From Scytonema hofmannii PCC 7110 (GTDB taxonomy: Bacteria; Cyanobacteriota; Cyanobacteriia; Cyanobacteriales; Nostocaceae), in contig NZ_KQ976354.1 of the NCBI RefSeq assembly GCF_000346485.2, forward strand, positions 8,791,333 to 8,855,332: DNA of 64,000 bases, read 5' to 3'. The notes under the pieces are model-generated. The model was not told where the DNA came from. It searched no databases and saw only the letters and a list, made by a program, of their open reading frames with translations. Numbering within the stretch: position 1 is the first letter of the stretch; every line of letters begins with the position of its first letter. The position numbers and the translations under genes were made by a program. Positions 26,647 through 36,078 of this stretch are shown one piece after another.

Positions 26647-27888
26647 CTACTCCCCACTCCCTATTCCCTTCTTCAAGTTGGCAACTGTCTGTACATCCTT
26701 ATCACCACGCCCAGAACAGCTGATGACAATTCGGGGGCTACCCGTTAATTGCGGACACAGGATTTCTAGAAATGCGATCGCATGAGATGTTTCTAGTGCT
26801 GGAATAATTCCTTCTAATTGAGACAGTCGTTGGAACGCGGCTAAAGCCTGAGAGTCTGTAACGCTGTAATATTCAGCACGTTCCATATCCTTTAAATAAC
26901 TATGTTCTGGTCCAACACCGGGATAATCCAAACCAGCACTAATAGAATGTGCTTCCACAATTTGACCATCTTCATCTTGAAGCACAAAACTCATTGCACC
27001 ATGCAAAACACCTATGCGTCCTTTTGTTAAAGTTGCTGCGTGTTTCTCAGTATCAATACCTTCACCGGCTGCTTCAACGCCAATTATGCGTACAGATTGT
27101 TCATTTAAAAATTCATGGAACAGCCCAATGGCATTAGAACCGCCACCTACACAAGCCAAAAGAATATCTGGAAGCCCTCCCCATTTTTCCTCACATTGAA
27201 CGCGAGTTTCTTTACCAATAATTGCCTGAAATTCTCGTACAATCATGGGATAAGGATGGGGTCCAGCAACAGAACCTAAGATGTAATGGGTTGTTTCTAC
27301 ATTTGTGACCCAATCCCGAATTGCTTCACTGGTTGCATCTTTTAGGGTTCCAGTCCCTGCTTCCACACCTCGTACTTCTGCTCCCATCAACTTCATACGG
27401 AAGACATTGAGGGCTTGTCTTTCCATATCATGAATGCCCATATAAATGACGCACTGCAAGCCAAAACGAGCACAGACTGTAGCAGTAGCAACACCATGTT
27501 GACCTGCTCCTGTTTCTGCAACAATGCGCTTTTTCCCCATCCGCTTTGCTAAAAGCACTTGCGCTAAAGCATTGTTAATTTTATGTGCTCCTGTATGGTT
27601 TAAGTCTTCGCGTTTGAGATAGATTTGTGGTCCTGTTCCATCAGGTTTTTGATAGTGAGTGGTGAGCCGTTCTGCAAAGTAAAGAGGGGTCGCACGTCCA
27701 ACGTAGTCGCGTAGAAGTGGTTGGAGTTCTTGTTGAAAGAGGGGGTCGTTTTGATATTTTTTAAAAGCAATTTCTAATTCGCTGAGGGCGGACATTAATG
27801 TTTCTGGGACGTATTTACCGCCAAATCGACCAAATCGACCTAGTGTATCGGGTTGTTGGGTGAAGAGGGAAGTATCGTTTGCTAACAT
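26647..27888 (-). CDS. trpB: Tryptophan synthase beta chain
   Basis: TrpB condenses indole with serine using PLP. The PLP lysine lies in [18 protein letters not shown], and the ammonia-tunnel and active-site segments [20 protein letters not shown] and [15 protein letters not shown] are normal. The length of 413 residues is typical of TrpB1. The N-terminus ([20 protein letters not shown]) contains a short GRF duplication. The C-terminus [19 protein letters not shown] is complete. It partners the TrpA encoded 82 bases upstream. Confidence 0.96.
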   Translation of the reverse strand: MLANDTSLFTQQPDTLGRFGRFGGKYVPETLMSALSELEIAFKKYQNDPLFQQELQPLLRDYVGRATPLYFAERLTTHYQKPDGTGPQIYLKREDLNHTGAHKINNALAQVLLAKRMGKKRIVAETGAGQHGVATATVCARFGLQCVIYMGIHDMERQALNVFRMKLMGAEVRGVEAGTGTLKDATSEAIRDWVTNVETTHYILGSVAGPHPYPMIVREFQAIIGKETRVQCEEKWGGLPDILLACVGGGSNAIGLFHEFLNEQSVRIIGVEAAGEGIDTEKHAATLTKGRIGVLHGAMSFVLQDEDGQIVEAHSISAGLDYPGVGPEHSYLKDMERAEYYSVTDSQALAAFQRLSQLEGIIPALETSHAIAFLEILCPQLTGSPRIVISCSGRGDKDVQTVANLKKGIGSGE

Positions 27889-27969
27889 TGAAAGTTCCTT
27901 TTTATCTAAAGAATATTGAACCGCAGATGAACGCAGACGGACGCTGATGAATGTATTTGTGTGTGAGGT

Positions 27970-28779
27970 TTAGCGAATATTCGCTACTGATATTGATGCT
28001 TTCAATTCTTGACAGAAGGTTTTAATTGTTTCTAGTCCTTGTTGGGGTGTTCCTTCTGCTAAACGTTGGACAAAAGCACTTCCTACAATGACTGCATCTG
28101 CACCCCAGTTAAGGGCTTGGCGAGCTTGTTCTGGACTTGAAATACCGAAACCAATTCCGATGGGTTTGTTTGTAACGTTTCGGATTTCTTTTAGTACGTC
28201 TTTAACTCGCCCTTGCAGTTGCGAGCGTACTCCTGTGACTCCTGTGACGCTTACTAGGTAAATAAATCCTTGAGATTGTTGGCTAATTGCTTCTATGCGT
28301 TCTTTGGAACTGGTTGGGGTGACTAGCAATGTGGTTTCGATTCCAACTTGAGTGGCGGAATTTAGCAGTTCGCTGGCTTCTTCTAGAGGTAGATCGGGTA
28401 CGACTAATCCTTTGATTCCTGAAGCTGCAATTTGTTTGAGGAATGGTTGAATACCTAGGTTTAAAATGGGGTTGTAGTATGTGAATAAAATGAGAGGCGA
28501 TCGCAAACTGGGGGTTATTTCTTGAGCCATTTCCAAAACATGAGCCAAGCGAGTTTCTTTTTTTAAAGCACGGGTTGCTGCTGCTTGAATGACTGGTCCA
28601 TCTGCTAGTGGATCTGAGTAAGGAACTCCTAATTCGATAAAGTCAGCACCATTAGAATCTAAAATTTGTAGAGCTTGTGCTGTGCTTTCCAGATTGGGGT
28701 CACCAGCTGTGATAAAAGGAATTAGAGCACACTGGTTATTCTTGCGTAAAGATTCAAAACGTTGAGAAATAGAAGTCAT
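27970..28779 (-). CDS. trpA: Tryptophan synthase alpha chain
   Basis: TrpA releases indole from indole-3-glycerol phosphate. The catalytic Glu is in [17 protein letters not shown] and the catalytic Asp in [12 protein letters not shown]. The phosphate-binding [29 protein letters not shown] is complete. I chose ATG 28779 ([13 protein letters not shown]) as in homologues; an ATG at 28797 sits in repeat-like DNA (CCAAAATGG) and would add six residues. At 269 residues the length is normal. Confidence 0.95.
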   Translation of the reverse strand: MTSISQRFESLRKNNQCALIPFITAGDPNLESTAQALQILDSNGADFIELGVPYSDPLADGPVIQAAATRALKKETRLAHVLEMAQEITPSLRSPLILFTYYNPILNLGIQPFLKQIAASGIKGLVVPDLPLEEASELLNSATQVGIETTLLVTPTSSKERIEAISQQSQGFIYLVSVTGVTGVRSQLQGRVKDVLKEIRNVTNKPIGIGFGISSPEQARQALNWGADAVIVGSAFVQRLAEGTPQQGLETIKTFCQELKASISVANIR

Positions 28780-28865
28780 ATTGATGGGTAATACCATTTT
28801 GGATTTTAGATTTTAGATTTTGGATTGGGAAAGCTTTGCATGGACTAAATTTTACATTTATTTCA

Positions 28866-28918
28866 TAGTCCGCGCAGGCGGACTTCGTTTGTATAGCCAC
28901 GACTTCCAGTCGTTAGGT
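28866..28918. repeat. Interspersed repeat (GTCCGC...GCGGAC ... TATAGCC)
   Basis: AGTCCGCGCAGGCGGACT forms a hairpin, followed by TTGTATAGCC and a CGACT hairpin. A relative at about 56505-56600 has GTCCGCCTGCG, CACGCAGGTGGGTTT and TGTATAGCC, so both belong to one interspersed family. Confidence 0.7.
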
Positions 28919-29764
28919 TTATAAATTCAACAAAACCTTAACAGCCTGCTCTAAATTTTTTTGCTTCACTAAAGATTCTCCTACCAAAACAGCCTTAGCA
29001 CCAGCCTGAGCAACTAAATCCAAATCAGCAGATGTATACAATCCCGACTCACTGACAACTGTAATATCCATGCTGTCTAATTTTTCTCCGCGCTGTGCTA
29101 ACAAATGCTGAGTGATTTCTAAATCAACAGTAAAATCTTCAAGATTGCGATTGTTAATACCTACTAATTGTACATTTGATAGTGCCAAAACTCTATCAAG
29201 TTCAGTAAGAGTATGCACTTCTATAAGAACACTCATGCCAAGATATCGAGCAAGATTGATAAACTCTTGAAGAGTGTCATCTGATAAGATAGCAGCAATC
29301 AGTAGAATAGCATCTGCACCACTCACGCGTGCTAAGTAAATTTGATAAGCATCAATGATAAATTCCTTACATAGCAAAGGTAATGTGACCTTTTGTCTGA
29401 TAACCTGCAAATTTCTAAAACTACCTTGGAAGAATTTTTCGTCAGTCAGCACTGATAGACAAGAAGCACCACCTCGTTCGTAAGCTTGAGCAATTTTCAC
29501 AGGATCGAAATCAGCACAAATAACTCCTTTACTGGGTGAAGCTTTCTTAACTTCTGCAATTAAACTCGGTTTCTTGGAATTGTTTTGTAAAGCAAAGAGA
29601 AAGTCTCGAACAGAAGGAGCCGTAGCAATTTGATTGAGTAAATTGGGGAAAGGTAATAGCTCGCGTCTTTTGGAAACTTCTTGTTGTTTGTAACGTACAA
29701 TCTCTTCAAGAATATGGCGAGGTTTGAACGATTGAGCGATCGCTTGGTTATCTATTTGAAGCAT
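28919..29764 (-). CDS. trpC: Indole-3-glycerol-phosphate synthase
   Basis: TrpC closes the indole ring of CdRP. The first catalytic block is [63 protein letters not shown] and [13 protein letters not shown] follow, all typical of a (beta/alpha)8 IGPS. It is monofunctional at 281 residues, with no TrpF domain. The gene lies between trpA and trpEG on the same strand. Confidence 0.96.
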   Translation of the reverse strand: MLQIDNQAIAQSFKPRHILEEIVRYKQQEVSKRRELLPFPNLLNQIATAPSVRDFLFALQNNSKKPSLIAEVKKASPSKGVICADFDPVKIAQAYERGGASCLSVLTDEKFFQGSFRNLQVIRQKVTLPLLCKEFIIDAYQIYLARVSGADAILLIAAILSDDTLQEFINLARYLGMSVLIEVHTLTELDRVLALSNVQLVGINNRNLEDFTVDLEITQHLLAQRGEKLDSMDITVVSESGLYTSADLDLVAQAGAKAVLVGESLVKQKNLEQAVKVLLNL

Positions 29765-29797
29765 AAGAATAACATTTGATGATTTACAAGTGGATTT

Positions 29798-29880
29798 ACC
29801 CCCCTTAATCCCCCCTTGGAAAGGGGGGAAATCGGATTTTCGGTTCCCTCCCCTTTACAAGGGGAGGGTTAGGGTGGGGT
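29798..29880. repeat. Interspersed repeat (CCCCTTAATCCCCCCTTGG ... GGTTAGGGTGGGG)
   Basis: This fills the gap between trpEG and trpC. A second copy at about 50425-50511 has the same order of blocks (CCCTTAATCCCCCCTTGG, CCCTCCCCTTT, GGTTAGGGTGGGGT). Confidence 0.85.
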
Positions 29881-32075
29881 TACGCAACCAGGGCTGCAGA
29901 AGGTATTGAAGTGAATGCATGGACTACATTCTTGATAATTTCTAGCCCGACTCCTCCGGTCATGGTCATAATTGATTCGGGATGGAATTGAACGGCTGCG
30001 ATCGCTAGTGTCCTGTGCTCAATTCCCATAATCACACCATCATCTGAAAGTGCTGTCACTTTTAATTCTTCGGGTAAACGTTTGGGTAGAGCATATAATG
30101 AGTGATATCTACCGACTTCAAATGATTGTGGTAAACCTTTAAAGGTGATGGAGTCTGAAGCAACAACAGAAACACCAGAGACTTTTCCATGTTGAGGATA
30201 GTTAAGAATTCCTAGTTCACCGCCGTGTGCTTCTACAATTCCCTGCAATCCCAAACAAACACCAAAGATGGGAATTTGACGTTTTTTACAAGCTGCAATT
30301 GTCTCTGTTAATTGGAAGTCACTGGGTCTACCAGGTCCTGGAGAAAGGACAACAAGGTCTGGGCGTTCTGTATCAAATACGGATTCTGAAAAACCATGAC
30401 GCAGTGTTGTAACCGTTGCGCCAGTTTGACGGATGTAATTTGCTAGAGTGTGAACAAAAGAATCTTCATGGTCAATCAGTAGGACGCGTTTACCGATCCC
30501 AGGATTTGTTTGAGAGGAATCAGCAATAACGCGATCGCAGGAATTAGAATTTTTCTGTTTGCTCTGGTTGAGGGTTTGGAAGAGAGCAGCTGCTTTAGTG
30601 ATGGTTTCTTGGGCTTCGGCTTCTGGTTCGGAATCATAAAGAACTGTTGCACCGACGCGCACTTCTGCTATAGAGTCCACATATCGCATGGTTCTGAGAA
30701 TTAAACCCGTGTTTAAATCTCCTTTAAAGGTTAAGTATCCAACCGCACCACCATACCAACGTCGAGCACTGCGTTCGTGTTGTTCGAGAAACTGCATTGC
30801 CGATCGCTTTGGTGCGCCTGTAACTGTAACCGCCCAAAGATGAGTGAGAAATGCGTCTAATGCATCAAACTCAGGTCGCACTATACCTTCAACGTGATCC
30901 ACAGTATGGATTAAATGACTGTACAATTCAATTTGGCGGCGAGCAATGACTCGAACCGAACCAGGTTCGCAGATGCGCGACTTGTCGTTGCGATCCACGT
31001 CCGTACACATTGTTAGTTCAGATTCGTCTTTACGGGAGTTAAGAAGCTTTTGAATTTGAGCGGCATCATCAATTGCATCTTTTCCACGTTTGATTGTACC
31101 GCTAATAGGGCAAGTTTCAACGCGCCTGCCTTCAACTCGCACAAACATTTCAGGAGATGCACCAATCAAATACTCTCCACCGAGATTAAAAATGAATCCG
31201 TAAGGGCTGGGGTTAATTTGCTGCAATGTTCGGAATAGTTCGGTGGGAGGCTGTTCGCAAGATTGGAAGAAGCTTTGACTGGGTACAACTTCAAACAAAT
31301 CGCCACGGCGGAAGTAATCAAGGGCTGTCTCTACTTGGTTTTCATACTCACCTTTTTCATGGTCGGAAGTTTTACTGGGAGTCAGGCGTTTACCTCGATA
31401 ATCAATCACTTCACCAGTGCGAGGTAAGCCGCGAGTACTACCAAACTGGGTCACAAATTCGTACTGCAAACGGAATGCGCTTTGTAAATAGTGGTCAACA
31501 ATGACTATTTCATCAGGTAAATACAGTAATAAATCTCGTTGGTCGTCAGCACGTTCTATACGCTTTGGCATTTGTTCAAATTGGAAAACCAAGTCATAGC
31601 CAAATGCGCCGTAGAGTCCTAAGTGCTGGTCTTCAGGGCTGTGGAAGGTATATAACAATTCTCGCACAATACTGAAGACTGATGGTTGTTTACTTCTTTC
31701 TTCTTCCGCAAAGAACCGTTGTGTTGGTTGGACAGAGCCAGTAACACGATTGTGTTCTCTAATAACTGCTTGTAAATGTGAGTTTTTGCCAAGGAGTTCT
31801 GCTAGATAAGGTAGCAAAACCATACCCCGCTCGTTATGTGCTGTGATTGTAAAGGAGTTGTCACGAGTCACTAGTTCTAGGGGGGGATTGACAAAACCAA
31901 TTTCCCATCTTTTATAACGTCCAGGGTACTCGTAGCTACTCTTAAGCACACCTCCGCGTTGGGAGTCAAGACGTAGTAACACTTCTTCAATACCAGTTTT
32001 AATGGAAGTCTTAGTTACTGAGCGAGACACAAAAATTCCACCGTTGGTTGTGTAGCAATGAATATCTAGATACAC
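29880..32075 (-). CDS. trpEG: Fused anthranilate synthase (TrpE-TrpG)
   Basis: The N-terminal part is the TrpE chorismate-binding domain (YLIGASPEMFVRVEGRRVETCPISGTI, HTVDHVEGIVRPEFDALDAF, TVTGAPKRSAMQFLEQHE). The C-terminal part is the TrpG class I glutamine amidotransferase (VVLSPGPGRPSDF, FGVCLGLQGIVEAHGG with the nucleophilic Cys, and AAVQFHPES with His and Glu). I chose GTG 32075 because GAGGAA lies six bases upstream and homology begins there. An open frame continues to an ATG at 32222, but it is coded by GGGAGTG-type repeats (32096-32220). E-G fusions of this kind are typical of the extra trp set in filamentous cyanobacteria. The TrpE part starts the pathway from chorismate; TrpG supplies ammonia. 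Confidence 0.94.
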   Translation of the reverse strand: MYLDIHCYTTNGGIFVSRSVTKTSIKTGIEEVLLRLDSQRGGVLKSSYEYPGRYKRWEIGFVNPPLELVTRDNSFTITAHNERGMVLLPYLAELLGKNSHLQAVIREHNRVTGSVQPTQRFFAEEERSKQPSVFSIVRELLYTFHSPEDQHLGLYGAFGYDLVFQFEQMPKRIERADDQRDLLLYLPDEIVIVDHYLQSAFRLQYEFVTQFGSTRGLPRTGEVIDYRGKRLTPSKTSDHEKGEYENQVETALDYFRRGDLFEVVPSQSFFQSCEQPPTELFRTLQQINPSPYGFIFNLGGEYLIGASPEMFVRVEGRRVETCPISGTIKRGKDAIDDAAQIQKLLNSRKDESELTMCTDVDRNDKSRICEPGSVRVIARRQIELYSHLIHTVDHVEGIVRPEFDALDAFLTHLWAVTVTGAPKRSAMQFLEQHERSARRWYGGAVGYLTFKGDLNTGLILRTMRYVDSIAEVRVGATVLYDSEPEAEAQETITKAAALFQTLNQSKQKNSNSCDRVIADSSQTNPGIGKRVLLIDHEDSFVHTLANYIRQTGATVTTLRHGFSESVFDTERPDLVVLSPGPGRPSDFQLTETIAACKKRQIPIFGVCLGLQGIVEAHGGELGILNYPQHGKVSGVSVVASDSITFKGLPQSFEVGRYHSLYALPKRLPEELKVTALSDDGVIMGIEHRTLAIAAVQFHPESIMTMTGGVGLEIIKNVVHAFTSIPSAALVA

Positions 32076-32095
32076 TGGTTGTTCCTCTATTATGA

Positions 32096-32220
32096 ATGGG
32101 GAGTGGGGAGTAGGGAGTGGGGAGTGGGGAGGGAGTGAGGGAGGGAGTGAGGGAAAAAATGACAATTGACCAATGACAAATGACAAATTCCCATTCCCCA
32201 TTCCCCATTCCCCATTCCCC
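32096..32220. repeat. GGGAGTG/GGGAATG and CAATGAC tandem repeats upstream of trpEG
   Basis: Repeated GGGGAGTGGGGAGTAGGG, GAGGGAGTGA, CAATGACAAATGA and CCCCATTCC units form most of the aroG-trpEG gap. They create a false N-terminal extension of the trpEG open frame. Confidence 0.9.
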
Positions 32221-32222
32221 AA

Positions 32223-33323
32223 TTAGAAATATGGGGTTGAAAAACTTTTGGAAAGGTCTGCTGGTGCTGCTACTGCAAAAGGTAATCTGTTCCAACGACC
32301 ATAGAATTGAGCCAGAGGAGTTATCTCTTGCATGATTTTCTCAAATCCTTCAAATGTCAGAGATTGAGGACCGTCTGATAACGCTTTTGCTGGATTGGGG
32401 TGAACTTCAATCATTAAGGAATCTGTTCCAGCTGCGATCGCGGCTTTTGCCATTGAGGGTACAAATTCTGACTTACCTGTAGCATGACTGGGATCGATCA
32501 TGATGGGTAGGTGTGTCAATGTACGCAACACGGGAAGTACGGAAAGATCGAGAACGTTGCGAGTGTATTTTTGGTCAAAGGTACGAATACCTCGTTCGCA
32601 CAGAATGACATTTGGGTTACCAGCAGCTAAAATATACTCAGCAGCCATCAGCCATTCTTCGATAGTGGCTGACAATCCCCGCTTTAAGAGAACGGGTTTA
32701 CCCATAGGGCCCACTTTTCTTAGCAGTGGGAAGTTCTGCATATTGCGAGCACCAATTTGGATGACATCGGCTACTTCAGCCACCTTTTCCAGATCGGCGG
32801 TATCCATCACTTCTGTGATGATCCCCAGTCCACTTGCTTCCCTTGCTTTAGCCAACAAACCGAGAGCACTTTCTCCATGACCTTGGAAAGCGTAGGGTGA
32901 AGTCCGGGGTTTGTATGCTCCTCCACGTAAAAACTGAGCACCAGCTGCTTTGACAAGCAACGCTGTTTCTACGATCATTTCTTCACTTTCAACGGAACAA
33001 GGTCCAGCTACGATGACAAGAGGATGGTCTTGACCGAAAGCCACAGGTCCTCTGGGCGTTGGTACAATCACCTCGCTGGGTTTTCCATGACGAAATTCTA
33101 ACGATGCTCGCTTAAAAGGCTTATTAATTCTTAAAACTTGCTCAATAAAGGGACTGAGTTGTTGGACTTGCTCAACATTTAAACTAGATGTATCTCCGAC
33201 TAAACCAATGACGACTTTGTTGTTACTCTCTATGGTTTCTGGTTTTATGCCCCACTGGCTGACATCTTGAATAATTTGCTCAATCTCTTTTGTAGCTGTA
33301 CCGGTTTTCATGACTATAATCAT
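32223..33323 (-). CDS. aroG: 3-deoxy-7-phosphoheptulonate (DAHP) synthase, type I beta
   Basis: This enzyme commits erythrose 4-phosphate and phosphoenolpyruvate to the shikimate pathway. An N-terminal ferredoxin-like domain (residues 1 to about 70) precedes the barrel. The barrel shows VIVAGPCSVESEEMI, FLRGGAYKPRTSPYAFQG, LLKRGLSATIEEW, LCERGIRTF and PIMIDPSHATGKSEFV. The ATG follows AGGAGA at normal spacing. Its place at the head of the trp gene set suggests it raises chorismate supply for tryptophan or an indole product. Two 19-base direct repeats lie 168-220 bases upstream. Confidence 0.94.
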   Translation of the reverse strand: MIIVMKTGTATKEIEQIIQDVSQWGIKPETIESNNKVVIGLVGDTSSLNVEQVQQLSPFIEQVLRINKPFKRASLEFRHGKPSEVIVPTPRGPVAFGQDHPLVIVAGPCSVESEEMIVETALLVKAAGAQFLRGGAYKPRTSPYAFQGHGESALGLLAKAREASGLGIITEVMDTADLEKVAEVADVIQIGARNMQNFPLLRKVGPMGKPVLLKRGLSATIEEWLMAAEYILAAGNPNVILCERGIRTFDQKYTRNVLDLSVLPVLRTLTHLPIMIDPSHATGKSEFVPSMAKAAIAAGTDSLMIEVHPNPAKALSDGPQSLTFEGFEKIMQEITPLAQFYGRWNRLPFAVAAPADLSKSFSTPYF

Positions 33324-34363
33324 GACTCGCTCTCCTGAAATTGTTTAGTTTACTGAGTTAGGTAACTTGTGCGACATCACAAGTTTTAAGCTTTTAACTA
33401 CGAATCTGTTTTGCTGAAAAGTACTACAGCCTTGTTTTTCAGTTTTCCAAATTTCACCGGAAAAAACTAGTCAGAATAAGTCATGTCTTAAAGTCTGAAA
33501 AAGTCATATTAAGTCATCTATGAAAGTCTGAAAAAGTCATATACATGAGTTTTTTCCTTGATTAGCAATAATTTCAGCTATTATGTAGAATTGTTAAGTC
33601 AAGATTTTACAGTTTTAAATCTAAGTCCGCGATCGCTCTACGTTATCTATCTAAATGACTGCGTTCCATCTTCAAATGTTTCTATAAACATGGCAAGGAA
33701 AATGTTATGAGCCTCTTGCACAAGCAAACCATATCCGCGTGCATCTGCGTGCATCTGCGGTTCATTACTCATTACTAACACCAAATGCCAGTAAACCAAA
33801 AAAGTTTTCTCAGAAGGGCGCTCGCTATATATTTTGTAGCCTAAAATACTTTTTTATAACCCATCCTCTCACCAGTCAACTATAAGACGAAAACCTTTCT
33901 CTAAAATGCATTTGTCGTCTTTTTCTGAATAGTCTTGACAAATGTGCAAGCTGTATGTATTGAAAATATTTGATATTCTACAAAATTTTTTTTGCCAAAA
34001 AGTTTACTTACTCACATTAATTATTTATAATGAGAGAATATTTGTTAATTTTCCATTGAATGGAGTATGCCTGTAGGAGTGCTATTGCCTTGTGCTTCTA
34101 CAAATGAGTACATTCCATCCAAAAGAAAATTGCTGTTTTTAGCTTTTGAAACCCTTTGGAAAAACTTGTATTTTATATTACTTCAATCAAATCTACACAC
34201 TTGCCATCTACGAGTTAGACGTATATAAACTGGAAATTTTTAATAGTCCCCTATGAAAAAAGCTCGTAACAAAGCATAAAAGTTTTTTATTCCTTCTGTC
34301 TTGACTATTGCTGCTTTATTTTCAGTCAAGACATCCTTGAAATTCAACCAAGGAGAGCTAAAG
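33324..34363. other. Divergent intergenic region between aroG/trp and the diterpene genes
   Basis: This is about 1.04 kb with no supported gene. It holds direct repeats (33491-33542), a CGCATCTGCGTGCATCTGCGG repeat near 33740, and AT-rich stretches at 33960-34060. It must contain the promoters of both the aroG-trp block and the terpene genes. I see no riboswitch-like structure or tRNA. Confidence 0.6.
33491..33542. promoter_or_regulatory. Two 19-base direct repeats spaced 33 bases, candidate regulator sites
   Basis: AAGTCTGAAAAAGTCATAT occurs exactly at 33491 and again at 33524. Further AAGTCAT units lie at about 33478 and 33510. A 33-base spacing is close to three helical turns, as for cooperative binding on one DNA face. 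The position, between divergent gene sets, fits transcription control, but the factor is unknown. Confidence 0.5.
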
Positions 34364-36052
34364 ATGGTTATTTCTTTAACCAAGCAAAGTCAGTGTACAT
34401 TAGCCTTAAAGCTACGAGACATGATATTGGCTTTACTGCAAGAGATGGTAGCTGACTATGATGAAAAGTGGGGTGGAGGGAAAATGTCCGCCGCTGCTTA
34501 CGATACTGCTTGGGTGGCTATGGTAAGAGAGCCACACAATCCCGAACAGCTAGCCTTTCCAGACTCTTTCAACTGGCTTCTTAGGCATCAATCAAGAGAT
34601 GGTAGTTGGGGTTATCCACCTCAGACAATAGTACCTACCTTAGCAGGTCTTTTAGCCTTGCTGAAAGCTCCACAGCAAACTGAATCAACTCGCAATTCTG
34701 CTAAGCGTGCTGAGGCGCATCTACGGACTGCCTTAAGACAATGGTCAATCGCTAATCACGAAAGCGTTGCTTTTGAAATTTTAGTTCCAAAACACTTGGA
34801 AGAACTGGAAAACTTGGGTGTGGTGTTTGAGTTTCCAGGTAAAGCTGAATTGCTAAAAATTTATCATCATAAATTGAGCATTGCCTCCCTGGAACTGATT
34901 TACAGCGGCAAATCTGGCTTGATTCATTCTATAGAAGCTTTCGCCCCTTTTGTTGATTTTCAGCGATTGAAGGCACTACAGGTAGCCAACGGTAGCTATG
35001 GCAACTCACCTGCAGCGACTGCTGCTGTTTTAATTCATAGTCCTGAATGGGATACACCTGCTGCTGATTGGTTAACACACTTATCGAATCAAGCTCGCAG
35101 GATTGGCGATCCGGGTGCTATGCCCAATGCCTATTCAATTGATGTTTTTGAGGGTTCTTGGGTCTTATACAACCTTTTCCAAGGAGGGGTCGATTTCAAT
35201 GATGAGGCTTTTCGCTCAGTTGGAAAGAAGTTATTAGTCTGGTTGCAAGCAAGCATAACCCAGAAAGGAGCAAGCGTCAGCCGATTGATAGGAATACCAA
35301 CAGACTCAGATGATACCGCAATGGTACTGGCGGCGCATAATTTGTTGGCTGACAAAACAGGAATGAAAAAAGTATCAGTAGATTGTTTACAGCACTTTGA
35401 GCGCGACACTCACTTTGCTTGCTATGAGTTGGAGGGAAGTATTTCTTTAAGCCCTAATGCTCATGTGCTTTCCGCTTTATTAAGCGTACCCACTCCTCCT
35501 GATTGGATTGTGAAAAACAATAGTATTAATAAAGTAGTTGACTACCTTTACAGCACAAGGAACAGCGCTGGTTACTGGGAAGATAAGTGGCACCTGAGTC
35601 CTTTTTACGCTACAGCAACTGCAACGATGGCTTTGGCAAAACATCTATCCCCATCTGTAAGACATAAGTTGCAACCAACAGTTGAATGGGTGTTAACAAC
35701 TCAGTCAGCAAAAGATGGTGGTTGGAGCATGAATGGCAGTGAATGCTCGACACTGGAAGAAACAGCTTACGCACTTCAGATTTTGAATGCTGTTAGGCAA
35801 AAACTACTAGGAAAAACATTGCTAACAACCGAAGCAAGCTTAAGCCAAGCTATTAGAAGGGGCGTGAACTACTTATGGCAGCATTTGGATGAATTAAGTT
35901 CTACTACAGAAAAAGCCGGAAATTCGAGATTACCTCTTTTATGGCGAGATAAAGAGTTATATGTGCCTTTACGAATAGTATTTTCGGCGGTGCTGGCGGT
36001 GCTGTATCGAGCTTTTGCGGATGAGCAAGTTGTTCCTGGATGGGCTAGATGA
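34364..36052 (+). CDS. Class II diterpene cyclase (copalyl-diphosphate-synthase-like)
   Basis: Class II cyclases protonate geranylgeranyl diphosphate and fold it into a bicyclic diphosphate. The protonating motif DXDD is present as PTDSDDTAM (Asp314, Asp316, Asp317). The N-terminal MSAAAYDTAWVAMV is a hallmark of labdane-type cyclases, and alpha-barrel repeats such as DGSWGY and DGGWSMNGSE are seen. There is no class I DDxxD motif, so it is monofunctional, with about 562 residues. ATG 34364 follows AAGGAGAG at good spacing; an upstream TTG at 34301 is unlikely. It is the first of three tightly spaced genes with a P450 and a class I synthase. No GGPP synthase is nearby. Product stereochemistry cannot be predicted. 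Confidence 0.87.
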   Translation: MVISLTKQSQCTLALKLRDMILALLQEMVADYDEKWGGGKMSAAAYDTAWVAMVREPHNPEQLAFPDSFNWLLRHQSRDGSWGYPPQTIVPTLAGLLALLKAPQQTESTRNSAKRAEAHLRTALRQWSIANHESVAFEILVPKHLEELENLGVVFEFPGKAELLKIYHHKLSIASLELIYSGKSGLIHSIEAFAPFVDFQRLKALQVANGSYGNSPAATAAVLIHSPEWDTPAADWLTHLSNQARRIGDPGAMPNAYSIDVFEGSWVLYNLFQGGVDFNDEAFRSVGKKLLVWLQASITQKGASVSRLIGIPTDSDDTAMVLAAHNLLADKTGMKKVSVDCLQHFERDTHFACYELEGSISLSPNAHVLSALLSVPTPPDWIVKNNSINKVVDYLYSTRNSAGYWEDKWHLSPFYATATATMALAKHLSPSVRHKLQPTVEWVLTTQSAKDGGWSMNGSECSTLEETAYALQILNAVRQKLLGKTLLTTEASLSQAIRRGVNYLWQHLDELSSTTEKAGNSRLPLLWRDKELYVPLRIVFSAVLAVLYRAFADEQVVPGWAR

Positions 36053-36078
36053 ACAAAAATAAATAGAGTAGTAAGAAC

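Noticed and set aside
29880-32222. Longer TrpE starting at 32222
   Set aside because: The extra 49 residues are translated tandem repeat DNA; a GTG with a good Shine-Dalgarno at 32075 matches the family start.
12333-33323. Scytonemin biosynthetic cluster
   Set aside because: trp genes, aroG and a tyrosinase are present, but no scyA, scyB or scyC-like gene was found and unrelated genes separate the tyrosinase from the trp block.
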